From positions 60,536,894 to 60,600,893 of the forward strand of contig NW_019211454.1 of the NCBI RefSeq assembly GCF_002443255.2: a stretch of DNA of 64,000 bases. Direction: 5' to 3'. The notes beneath the pieces were generated by a model. The model had not been told where the DNA came from and made no database searches. It saw only the letters and a program-made list of their open reading frames with translations. The position numbers and the translations under genes were made by a program. Position 1 is the first letter of the stretch, and every line of letters starts with the position of its first letter. Shown here one piece after another: positions 51,490 to 61,800 of the stretch. This stretch comes from Varroa destructor. Its lineage: Eukaryota; Arthropoda; Arachnida; Mesostigmata; Varroidae.

Positions 51490-51596
51490 CGAAAGAGTGC
51501 AAAAAGGCCGGTCACGGTAAAGGCCTGTATTGGCCTTACAGAATCGAACATTTGTCGGCCACATATCAAACACTCCCAATGGAACCTTTTACCTAA
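51490..51596 (+). CDS. Candidate gene C, coding exon 3 of 3
   Basis: The acceptor tgccgtgctgtttcag|CG joins in phase to exon 2 (G+CG = Ala). The frame continues KECKKAGHGKGLYWPYRIEH and ends LPMEPFT with TAA. The joined product is 85 residues, small and basic at its start, with an aromatic/Pro-rich end. The three exons use four consensus splice sites and agree in phase, which is better than random, but no homologue is recognised. A small mitochondrial protein is only a guess from the N-terminus. Confidence 0.33.
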
Positions 51597-51679
51597 ATGC
51601 TTCGGGTACACAGCCATGTCCATGTTGGTAATGGCTATCCAGTCATGTATACGTTAGTAGTAGCTTTCACGAGTCTTAC

Positions 51680-51819
51680 CTCCATATGATCTTCGCAATA
51701 ACAGACAACACTTTTCAGGTGAATGTACTGAGTATAGATTCGACTAGTAATTTGTTTAATTTTTTTCATTGCGTTCTGATCAAAGCTCTCAGTGTTGTCG
51801 CCAGCCGAAAACAATATAT
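51680..51819 (-). CDS. Candidate minus-strand exon, product unknown
   Basis: The acceptor-like tatgcttag|AT and donor TGGAG|GTAAGA bound 46 codons reading ILFSAGDNTESFDQNAMKKI and onward to VVCYCEDHME. The composition is protein-like (mixed charged and polar residues). There is no recognised family and no partner exon. It converges with candidate gene C, whose stop lies 84 bp away on the other strand. Confidence 0.22.
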
Positions 51820-52754
51820 CTAAGCATACATATTCATGCTTACTACGACAATGTGTGGACGCACCGTACTTGTGATATATTAAGCACACAAGTACATGCG
51901 TAACAGCCAATATATAGTACACACCTTGCGCAGAATCGGAATAGAAAACAGAGTTTGACTTTCATATTTGATTTTAATCTAACGATGAGATAAGTGAAGC
52001 AGAGATACAATGTGAACCCTACGAAAATGGATCGTTTCTAATGCATAAGATCATGAAGCTGCTGCGGCGTACTCGGCAAATCCGATTGTAGATCAACAAA
52101 TTATCTTAAAGTAGAAGAAAACAAGAGTAAAGTTTCTAGTAATGCCTATTTGCCACTAATGGAAACACTGTTTCAAGCATATATGTTGAGGGAACCGCTA
52201 TGCAGGTGACCAATATGAGAAGATTCTGAATTTCTCGACGCACGACACGCGTAGCAAGTTATAACGGAATGGCTCATATTTTTCTATCTCTCTAACAAAC
52301 ATAAATCAATTAGCATGTTACACGAAGTCTAGAAATGTATAAGCGTCGGCGATGTCTTAACTTAAATAAGGTTTGCTGGGATAAACGGCGAGATGTTCGG
52401 GTAAGTCTCTGTTTTCAATAGATCTGAAATCCGCGTAAATTAACTTATCAGTTAAAAGAACGCGCTCAGCAAAGGCTTCTAATTCTATAAGGCATGTGTC
52501 TCTTTTCGAATATCCCCTAAATAAAAGGAAATAGTGAACTGTTTCGGCTTTGTTTTATACGAGGCCTACGATACCCCATTGTCGGATCGGCCTGAATTTT
52601 AAACAGATATTGGTAAAATAACAAAATAGCCTTTACGTGTCTTGCTTGATTTCTATATAAGTTCTATATTTAAATGTCTCTGCTAATCTGAGACAGGGCC
52701 CAGACTGCGAGGTGCGTCAAGAAAAAGTAAGAGAAGCGAGCAAAAGTCCGTAAG

Positions 52755-52782
52755 ATGACAATAATGGCTGTTCAATTGCTGG
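52755..52782 (+). CDS. Possible signal-peptide start exon
   Basis: ATG opens MTIMAVQLL and ends in phase 1 at the strong donor CTGG|GTAAGT. Joined to the next good acceptor (52951) it continues ALFYALNMS and stops, which resembles a signal peptide that is cut short. Confidence 0.15.
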
Positions 52783-52950
52783 GTAAGTAAAGATGTCATT
52801 CGGTCTAATGAGCTACAAAGTGCTGGTCCATTTTAAAGCCTCGTTGAAGTAGCTGCACAGCGGCAATAAGCGGCACAAAGCGAGGTCCCGTTTCGTCATC
52901 ATCTAAATAGCGGGCTACCTTTCATCTCTGTGTGTTTTTCTCTCCTTTAG

Positions 52951-53064
52951 CTCTGTTTTATGCTCTCAATATGTCGTGACACACAATGTGATAAAGAGGA
53001 TGACAACGAAAATCATTCGTCATTTCTGTTTGAGACAATTTCTTATATGTGTCCAGATGCGTGA
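52951..53064 (+). CDS. Possible exon of a small Cys-containing secreted peptide, out of phase with 52782
   Basis: After the very good acceptor ctgtgtgtttttctctcctttag one frame stays open for 37 codons: a hydrophobic LCFMLSI, then CRDTQCDKEDDNENHSSF and YMCPDA with TGA. This frame needs a phase-0 partner, while the exon at 52755 leaves one base. Either they do not belong together or an indel or missed exon lies between. Confidence 0.15.
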   Translation, partial: LCFMLSICRDTQCDKEDDNENHSSFLFETISYMCPDA

Positions 53065-53997
53065 TCCTACGTGTAAGCGTTTACAACGGACGTCAATAAT
53101 AGTATATGTCGGCTAATGCCTTTATCGAAAGAATACATGAAGCCAATATTTATCGCTTCGAATATAACAAAGATGACTAGAAGAAAGCTTTGCACAGAAA
53201 AACCATAAGGTACTGTTTTGCTTTTTAGCTACTTTGCAGCATTAGGAGAAAAGAAAGAGCCGAACTACAGGGAACAAGACGCGACCATAGTGATGATGAG
53301 TAAATGAAGAAAGAAGAGGATGACGTTTTGTTCTTGTTCATACACACGCACAGCGCTCCTCGGTATACAACACCTGAACATAGACGGAATATGATTTACG
53401 ATGCGGGCAGGCAATGCTTGGGGGGAGCAATAATATAGAAAAACGACTATTACCCCGGTTAGAAGAAACAAAAGATATAGGATAGGATCGTATGGGGTTT
53501 AGAGAGATGTGAAGTATCTGGGTCAACTGGTGAACAAACCGTCGGGTCGTAACACCCGCAGTTATGATCATCGCATCGTTGCGACCCTCATCCAGTGTTA
53601 GGAGCATCCTTGTGAGCATGTTGTTTTTAAACCTGTGAAAATGGGATCTTTCTAAATACGTGTACAATTGGCTTATTTAGGTGAACTCGTTGCAATGGAA
53701 CAATATGATATAAATATCCGAAACCAGGCACGTGTACAGGCAGTGATACTGAAAAACCGAGCTCGAAGTTTAAAGATTGAGTATATATAAGCTTCTTGAT
53801 GAAGTATATGGCAAAATAATAAGTATAAAACCAAACTCAATAGAAAGTAAACTGAACAAACAAGCTGTCGTTTTTCTATACCTAAAATAAGCTTAATAAG
53901 GAGTACAAAAAATGTATCCCCTAATGCATCTTAACTTGACTACAGGCCACAAACAGGAATATGTTGTTTTTGCTGTTACTAGCGTAGAAGTCTATAT

Positions 53998-54097
53998 NNN
54001 NNNNNNNNNNNNNNNNNNNNNNNNNNNNNNNNNNNNNNNNNNNNNNNNNNNNNNNNNNNNNNNNNNNNNNNNNNNNNNNNNNNNNNNNNNNNNNNNN
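53998..54097. other. Assembly gap, 100 N
   Basis: Exactly 100 N between tctatat and atatattatt, again a TA-rich tract. Confidence 0.99.
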
Positions 54098-55125
54098 ATA
54101 TATTATTTTACAGCGTTTGTCACCTCAGAACCGTTGCTAAGGCACTGCCCTCGTATACGATCTGCCTGTGCAACAGGAGGGGCAAACAACTTTGTCCCCG
54201 TCTCTGCATTTAATTTCAGCTTTCCACTAGCCATCCGTCCCAGCTGATAGCACTGGTCAGTCGTGCACGCACTAGGATCTACTGGCCACTAACGATACAC
54301 TCTAATAGCTTCTAAAAAAAGTATTTTTCCCGGCCGGTAAAAAACCGTTAGGATATCGCGGGCGTACGTCCTTGTATCCCTGTAGCTCTCTCTTCTTTAC
54401 GACCTCCTCCTCTAAAAAATTGCCGTTACCGTTGAGACTTGCTGAGTCCACGAGATACAGCTGTCCGGCCGTGCTGCTCTGTTCGATTAGGCTATCGCAC
54501 AGGCGGTAAGGGACAAAACAGGAGGCAATTTAGATGCTAAACAGGTGGAAGGAAGCTCGCCCGCCAATACCTTCAATCTGTCTGAGATAGTGTATGTTTA
54601 TGTATATGAGAAATTTAGTGAGTGACCGAGTGCATCATATGCTTTTTTGGTTGGCCACAACGTGTGCTACCTGTTGTTGATTTGTTACGCCTAGTTTACA
54701 GCTTTCTCCCCGCCTGCGAGAGCGCAGTAAAATCCTCAGCCTCAGCGGAAACAACCGACAGCTAACTATCCTCGATTTGCAGGGCTCCTTTCTCATATAA
54801 AGAGACAGTAAAGCCATAAAAAATGCCAAATGGCTACTGGTTTTGCTCTTGCTTCTCACTGGTAACGGCTGCACCCGGGAAGGGCTGGCAGCAGAGGGAT
54901 GGAGTGAAGTAAATCGGCAAAGCGATGTCACCGTGTGTCGTCCTCGCTGTCTACTGAAAATCCGTGGTGGAACTTGATAACAATGATCTGCAATCCGCTC
55001 TCAGTTCCCTTTTTCCCTACGGCTAAAGAAAAGAAAAAGAACAAACGACATCGGCATCGTACTGATTATGGTCAACCATCTCAGAGTCAGTAAAATTGGT
55101 GGTCATCATGACGAAATCAGCACAG

Positions 55126-55157
55126 CGTATGCTCAGTTGGTAGAGCGGATGGGGCAG
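55126..55157 (+). ncRNA. tRNA-like 5' half (pseudo-tRNA or SINE fragment)
   Basis: GCTCAGTTGGTAGAGC (55131-55146) is an exact textbook tRNA D-arm with an A-box, followed by GGATGGGGCAG. No anticodon loop, T-arm (GGTTCGA) or matching acceptor 3' strand follows, so a functional tRNA gene is excluded in this form. Confidence 0.35.
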
Positions 55158-56976
55158 TTCAGCAAAAATTATGAGGCCTGATGATTTTTTTATAGTTCCA
55201 TTTCATCTTGCTTGTCCTTGTTTTTTTGCCAAAAAAGCATCATCGACGGCAACAAAAATACTGAACAATACGGATGGATACAAAATGCTTCTGTTGCGGT
55301 TTAAACTTTGCATCGTCGTCGGCGGGCAATTTTTATTATCACTATTTTTGGTTTCGACTACACCCTTTTGTTGTGGGATACGTAGCGTTTCCGAAATAAG
55401 ACATTGGCAATGTTTACTCTCATAAACGGGAAGTTATCGTCGGGTGAAGAATTGTGCTTCTTATTGGCTTTGAGACAGAACCACTGATTTTATATAGTTT
55501 TATAATGTTTTGAAAAATTCTTAAATCGCGTAACACATTGTATATTGCGCACTGAGCAACCGGTCTAATAAGTACGTCCATGAGCATCACCGAGTTTGTC
55601 ATATGATAAAGAATGCATTTAAGAAGAGCTAAAGGTTTTTATAATGGCCTATATGGTAATAGCTAAGTGAAATGTTTCTTTGGGATTACGGCATTAATAA
55701 AAATAGTGGATGAAAACCAGATAAAATATGTTATTCACGTACGAAAGTCTCACGTAAGAGAAAAGTCGAGTTTCCCACAAGAGGCCTACTGGTCAAACAG
55801 GCCATGCGACCGTTTTCAGGAAAGGAAGCCGTGAAACAATATTGGTTTATTTAAATTTAATGCTTACCGATGTTCTGATTATGGACAAACCTTTTGGCGT
55901 ATTCTAATAATAAGACAGTATAATTGAAGCACTAAAGAGATGCTACATACATAAAACGTTCTTAAAAGTACTAACATCGACTAAGGTTACATGTTTATCA
56001 TCGTTGATGGCTTCGTTCTTCTAGCCCTTTTTTTACAGAAACATTAATTAAAATTCGATGGATTAACCAGCGTGTTTTTCGGTTTCCAAATAAACAAAAC
56101 TCGAACCAGATGTCTATGACGCCTGTGGGTCTCGCGGTATTAGATGCAGCAGAACGTTATTCTTTTTGCATTTGTGCGATCGACCCCCCTACGCGCAGAT
56201 CTGTCCTGAAAATCCTGACTTGCTTTAACCGAAGTGAATGCTTCTTATCGAATTGGTAATAGAAAAACTGTTCCTGTTATTTAAGCCCTGTTGGTCAGAT
56301 CGTGCTTGTTATTATTTTCACGATAACTGATTTTAATTGAACAGCATTCTGAAGAACTAACAAAAGGCCTCAAAAAGGTATGAAAAGGTGCTAACCTTGT
56401 GTAGCTTAAACTAATGCGCGATCCAAACCCTTGGCGACTAGGCATATTTTTAGAGTTACGTTTTTGTAAAGAAATATTAACAAATAATGCCACTTGATTT
56501 TTTTGATCACTTGATGATGAGGGAGATTTTGACTTTGCATTTACACGGTCCGTGCGCGGAAACTGAAGTGAGGCTTATTGCCGTTGATCTCTTGTACGTC
56601 TCTTGTACACGTTTACCAACACTTTTTTCAATTCAGTGTCTATCCACTGATTGTCGACATTGGGAATTTATCTGCTTATGCTCATAAATGGTCCATATTA
56701 TACCAGTCTATGCTTAAGCAGTGACTTTTTTACTAACGCTGAACCATGTCTCTATTTATGGACTACATCTATTTGAAGTAGATCTGCTCAAATCTATCCC
56801 CTTTCAAATGAAGCGCATCAGCTTAATTATATCACTTCGATCATCAAGTATGATGATCGGAACCCATTTTGTCTTAGTGTACATATCATTACATAATATT
56901 ATAAAACTACACTTCCCAAAGCCCCCTGCAGCTTAACATTATGCCACGTCGTTTCGACCTCAAGTATTATCTAATA

Positions 56977-56990
56977 CATATATATATATA
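56977..56990. repeat. (TA)n microsatellite
   Basis: Seven AT/TA units, uninterrupted. Confidence 0.9.
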
Positions 56991-57290
56991 GTCAGGTAAA
57001 GTCCAAACTCTATGTACAAGGATCGGCCATAGTGGAACTGTATTTCCGCCATAGAAGTACCGGAAATCTATGAACGTCTAGCCCAGTAACATTTTGTGAA
57101 TAAGGAATTTGTGCTAAATTGAAGCATTTACTTGTATTGATGTAAATAAATCCTTACATTTGCAGATATAACCATTAATCTATTTAAGTATTTGTAGGAT
57201 ACAAGCATTTTCTTGTATTTCAAGTGTTGCTGTTGTTGTTTACAAGACGCCGTCTGTAAATGGCTGCTGCTATCAGCATATCGATAGGTT

Positions 57291-57497
57291 CTACACTCTT
57301 GTAGCGTCAAGTGATATTTTGGTAATTTTACTGGTGATCAGAGAAGCATCCGCTGAATTTTGTTCGTCTTTTCGTGCAAAAATCCCGCCGAAAAGCTCGA
57401 AAAATGTTCGACGAATCTCTGAAGAGCACAAGCAATAGACGTAGAAGTTCGAGGCAAAATTTAGCATTTCCATATTGTTGGCGATAGCTCGAAAAAT
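57291..57497 (-). CDS. Class A GPCR, coding exon 2 of 2 (TM7 and C-tail)
   Basis: The acceptor on the minus strand is tcctgtgtcttacag|ATT, and the frame joins in phase 0 to exon 1. Residues 322-389 read IFRAIANNMEMLNFASNFYV and onward, which is TM7 of the FMRFamide/orphan peptide receptor branch. The usual NPxxY is N338-F-Y-V-Y342 here, so Pro is replaced by Phe. The segment EIRRTFFELF forms helix 8, followed by a short Ser/Thr/Lys tail. The tail is short and has no membrane-proximal Cys cluster beyond YCLC. The stop is TAG at 57291. Confidence 0.88.
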   Translation of the reverse strand: MFRAIANNMEMLNFASNFYVYCLCSSEIRRTFFELFGGIFARKDEQNSADASLITSKITKISLDATRV

Positions 57498-59269
57498 CTG
57501 TAAGACACAGGATATGACACAGGACAAATAGCAAACAATAAGTTATCAATGTTTAGGTTCTAGCCCACGCTTGCCAGTCGTCTACAGGTACATTTCTTCT
57601 ATGTACAATATCCCATTTAACTTTACTGCAGTTGCCGTAATTTACTTAAGTAATCACTTTATCTTTGAGGTTGGGGTTAGCTTCCAGAAAGTTGGTAAAA
57701 AAATTCGCGCCGAACCGCTATCAATCGATATTTTTCTAGCTATCTGAAACACGTTTTTTCTTGTTTTTTTTTTTTTAAGAAAGGTATACTTTTCTAATGG
57801 GAAGGCCTCTGGCCTGAAGCGATTAAATGAACGGCAACATATTGTTGCTTAAAATTTTTTCAAGTACCCATTGTCGCTACGTCCGCTTGTTTATTTCCAG
57901 TTTTATTTCTATGCATTCTCTCTTTTAATCCGCTCCAGTCTATGAGTTCTTTTGAAGTGCGCGACTGCATATGTCATCAGACCACCCACTAACTTTTTAT
58001 GGGAAGGAGCGTCGCATGTAGCGGCAATAAAGAACGCCACCTTGAGGCGTATATCGTTTATCGTTAAGTCGTTCTGTATTGGCCGTGTCTATTTTTTTAA
58101 ATCTATGCGATCATTTTTGTTATCTGGTATGGTATTGTTGCACGGTACGGTACGCAGCCATATTCGCGTTAAGTAACGTTATCAACATGTAAATAGCGAG
58201 ACCTCTAAATGAGAGTGACGAAATCATAGAAGAGATGAACGCTAGAAAATGGAACGACTTCAATATTGAAAATAGAAGAAGACCTTGATGATAAACCGGA
58301 AACTTAGTCTTTATTTCTCACACGAATAGGGTCACGGATACTACGGTATGAAATACCTAAAAGTTATCTAAAGTCGCTTACTATTTTTATCCAGTTTCAT
58401 CCTGTTATAATATGTTTCGTGCTTTTACTATGCCCTTTTTATCCTTGTTTTTTTCTCTAGTAACGGAGGCAAAGACTACTATATGTATAAATTTAATTAT
58501 AAATATCGACGTCTGCCTTTTCTATATAAGCGTAATGTTTTTTCTCGTGTGTTAGCAAAACAAATGTAATTAAAAAAATTTTTTACGTGACCTTAAGGAC
58601 TTGTCGGTGCGAGGTCCGATAACTGAAACGGCGATTGCTCTCTATTAGAAAAGTTCAACGATACTTGATTGCCCGCCGATTAAGGGCGTTAAAATTGATA
58701 TAATCGTACGCGCTATGCGCTGCGCAGTTTTTCAACTTAGCCAGCTTTGTTACCGAAGACAATGCTGTATTTTTTGTACGCCGTCCAAACAAAGGAAGGA
58801 TGTCTTTTAAATTTATTAATATCAAAAAGACTTATTTGAGCTGTCGCCAAATAAATCCTATATCGCTAGGAGAAAACTCCGAAATTAGGTGTTATTTCTC
58901 GTAGAAAAAATGAGCGGCTACTTACAAAAGATAAGACGTTTGTTGCTAAGGGTACCACCATAAAACAGTATGGGAAAACCTTCGCACTAAGAACAAAGAT
59001 AGAGTTATGTGAACGTCCGCGTTATGTATGTTGTGTACGGGACTATCTGAACACAGGAAGGTAGTTGTGCCACCAAAGCTTCAATCATATGTGAGTCGGA
59101 TTCGTTATTTACGATCGTATGGGAATGTTGCTTGGATTAGCAGAACAGTCTTTTTTTTTTTTGTAGATAAACAAATCACCAGCCGAACCCGGATTGAACA
59201 CATCCTTTCGCTGTCTCAAGTAGAAAAATCACAGTGTAGCCTAAAACTAATTGTTTGAATGACACTTGC
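57498..59269 (-). other. GPCR intron with GC-AG ends
   Basis: The donor is CCAG|GCAAGTGTC and the acceptor CTTACAG, length 1772 bp, phase 0. GC replaces GT, and the rest of the donor matches the GC-intron consensus. A GT four bases downstream would shift the frame and destroy TM7. The open frames inside the intron (57952-58176, 59028-59258) have no recognisable domains. Confidence 0.85.
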
Positions 59270-60232
59270 CTGGAATGGTAAATGATTTTCGTAGTGGTCC
59301 GAAATGATGACGGTGAGAATTGCTGCAGGCGTCATGCAGATTAGAAACATAATGACGATGGCCACAAGCAAGATTACAAGTCTTTGTTCCTCTGCCAGTC
59401 TCTTGCCTTCTGCAGAGCTGCCGAGAAGCGATGCACGCTTCTTTTGCAATCGTCGAAACGTAATTATAATGCACGTGTTCAGAATGACAACGACAATAGC
59501 GGGACCTACACGTACAGCCACCTCTTTAACAAAGAGGTAGACTTTGAATGCCGGATGGGTTGACACTTCGCTCCATTCGCACGCGTAAAACTCAATTGGA
59601 TTTATGGTGCGGTTTATCGTAGCGTTTGTCGTCATCTTCACGAACGGAACGGGGTATTTTTGGAACGCTACTGGTATGTAAAGCAGGAAAGCAAACACAA
59701 ACGACATTGTGATAGCCACACGTGCCTGACGGTCATTGTGAATATCAGCATATCGGGTGGGTAAGCACACGGACCAATAGCGGTCAATGGTAACCGCCAC
59801 AACGAGAAACACGCTGGACGCCATGAAAGCGTTGACCAGAGGCATCTCCAGATGGGCGAAAAAAAACGCCGTCGAATAGTCCTTCGCGTGTATGCCGGCT
59901 AAACGCAGCATGGATACGGAACCCATCAGTAGCACGGCTAAATCCGAGATCGCTAGCCAGGAAAGGTAAACAAACGTCACCCCCTTCAGGCTCGGTCGTG
60001 TCAATACAATGAGATTGATCACATTGCCAATAACACCCAGTACAATTATCACGGGAAACACCACACTGTACGCGACGAATTTCACCATTTTCACTTCCTG
60101 GAACTCGCTATCCACAGGGTCCATTGTTAAGCCACCGTCGAGATCATCTAAGCGCAGCGACGTCCTGTTGACATTCATCCAATCGCTGGCGTTGCCAGAT
60201 ATCCCGGCTATCTCAAGCGATGTGCAATGCAT
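59270..60232 (-). CDS. Rhodopsin-class G-protein-coupled receptor, coding exon 1 of 2
   Basis: This exon encodes residues 1-321 of a 389-residue seven-helix receptor in the plasma membrane, most likely for a neuropeptide. N-glycosylation sites are N14, N22, N203 and N207. TM1 is about 51-79 with GN at 69-70. TM2 has LAxxD (D97). TM3 ends TIDRYWSVCLP (DRY 150-152). TM4 is about 171-190, TM5 about 236-259, and TM6 carries FLICMTP (Pro302). The long third loop is basic (RRLQKKRASLLGSSAEGKRL). The second outer loop has C218, but the partner Cys at the top of TM3 is missing (Ala126). The sequence style (AHLEMPLVNAFMASSVFLVV, SVCLPTRY) recalls the FMRFamide-receptor-like/B0563.6-type orphans of arthropods and nematodes; that assignment is from memory of the family. 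The start is the first ATG after an in-frame acceptor-like site at 60272. Ligand unknown. Confidence 0.93.
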
Positions 60233-61237
60233 TTTGAGGCTGCTTGGAGAAGATGTTCCGGCTGGCCAGCGCTGATTTAAAGAGAGTTTTGTACTTTGCT
60301 AATATTTTTCATCTGTGTCCTGGATGGGCCTCCTGCAAATACGAATCCAGCGAAGCAACGTACGTTAGTTATTCGATACATGCTTTATTAGCGTTATTTG
60401 TCGTTGAACATGTAAGCTTTCGAATTCTAACAATTCGCAGAGCCGAAACCTCTCTTTACCTCTAACCATCATCGACAGGATAAATAGAACAAACAGTACA
60501 AATATCCTTGTCGGATTTTATGAAGCATTTTTATTTTTGAAAACCAAGCGCTTATGTTTACTATAACTTGCTCTTTGAAGAGTAGCCCATCACCCAACGA
60601 TTTGTATAAAGAGTACTGCGATTAAGTTTTGCAACCTTAGATGGCAATAGTTGAAGAAAAGAAATGTCGGAAACAGCATTTGGCCAGCTCACATTTTAGA
60701 ATGCGATAACATCAAAATAATTGGATGTTCTTCAAGTCCAATGCTATCGTGTGCATACGTTATCATCTATATTCTAAAAGCAACGAGCGAAACTCAATTT
60801 ACGTCTATTAACGAGCTAAGCAAGTAAGTCTTAGATACTTATTAAATATTCATTTTTCAGCATTTAACAAACAGGACCAGGGTAGTTAAGTCCAAGGAGG
60901 ACAATGTTATTTAATGTTTCCGTTGCAAAAACAGGACTGACGAAGTAACTTGATTTGTCTAGAAATGCATACAAAAGCACCTGCCACGAACTTCAATTAG
61001 TTCAGCGAGTACTTATCGACACGCTATCGACAAGGCTGAGCTTTTCTGCCACTTCCTCTCATCGCACCCACTATGCGAAAGCCCGTGTCTTGCAGCCGGC
61101 AAGATTATGTCGGTAAACTGAGACAGAGAGACCCATACTGACCACCAACTTTGCTGCGACGCTTGTGAAACGAACAGAAATCCGTGCTTAATTAATCGAT
61201 GCGGAAAAGAGTCCATCCAATGAAAATTTCCCTTACC
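60233..61237 (-). other. Probable 5' untranslated part and first intron of the GPCR gene
   Basis: On the minus strand, caaaactctctttaaatcag|CGC ends at 60272, giving about 40 bases of leader before the ATG. Further upstream the strong donor CTTAGG|GTAAGG (exon end 61237) could close a non-coding first exon. The region between has no domain-bearing frame. Exon assignment is inferred from splice consensus only. Confidence 0.3.
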
Positions 61238-61732
61238 CTAAGCCTGCGACAAGGACCGCAAAAATCGTGTTCGATCTCTGATCGAACAAACGAACAATAT
61301 GTAACTTCGCAATGATCGCATTATTTCCAGTAGGCTGTGTCTACGTTAGGCGCGAAGCATTAGTTGGAACAAACAGCGCTACTTTTAGACCAATCGTGCG
61401 CATATAGACAACGATTGCAAGTAAACTTCCGCGTGATATTATTTTTCTCCCCATGAAGCAGTTGGTAGTGGCCATACTAAACTTCAAGCGAGAATCCCCC
61501 TGATCCAGTCATTCCTCAATATATATCTATATAGCAATACAATGCCCATGTGTAACTCTAAGTAACAAATGCCCTAGCAGGTATACAGGGTAGAGTCAAA
61601 AAGCTGCAGATAATGACAGTAGTAACCTCCTATTGCATGAAAAATCATTTTTCGAGTAATTAGTTTGATAAATAAGCTCTCCTAAGGCCACGGCGAGATA
61701 TCTAAGAGGTAGAAAATAGAAGACCAGGTTCT

Positions 61733-61800
61733 GTTTCCGACTTCGAACCCACCGTTCCCTTATAGTTGGCTAGCAGATGCAATTACCCGTTACATCCGTC
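61733..61800 (-). mobile_element. Possible tRNA-derived SINE head
   Basis: The minus strand has GTAACGGGTAATTGCATCTG and about 25 bases later GGTGGGTTCGAAGTC (B-box-like). The layout is similar to the copies at 16.6 and 27.0 kb. The A-box is weak. Confidence 0.28.

Larger units (their letters stand above)
51820..57290. other. Intergenic region with GC island and gap
   Basis: Besides the candidate exons at 52.75-53.06 kb, it holds the 100-N gap at 53998-54097, a GC-enriched island from about 54.1 to 55.0 kb (open frames on both strands, possible promoter or leader), a tRNA-like half at 55.13 kb and a (TA)n tract at 56977-56990. No recognisable protein was found. Confidence 0.5.

Noticed and set aside
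54635..54931. 98-codon minus-strand frame, Ser/Arg/Leu-rich
   Set aside because: Low-complexity composition from a GC-rich patch, no domain, no conserved-looking core.
59304..60275. Open frames on the opposite strand and other frames of the GPCR exon
   Set aside because: These are reading-frame echoes of the receptor coding sequence.
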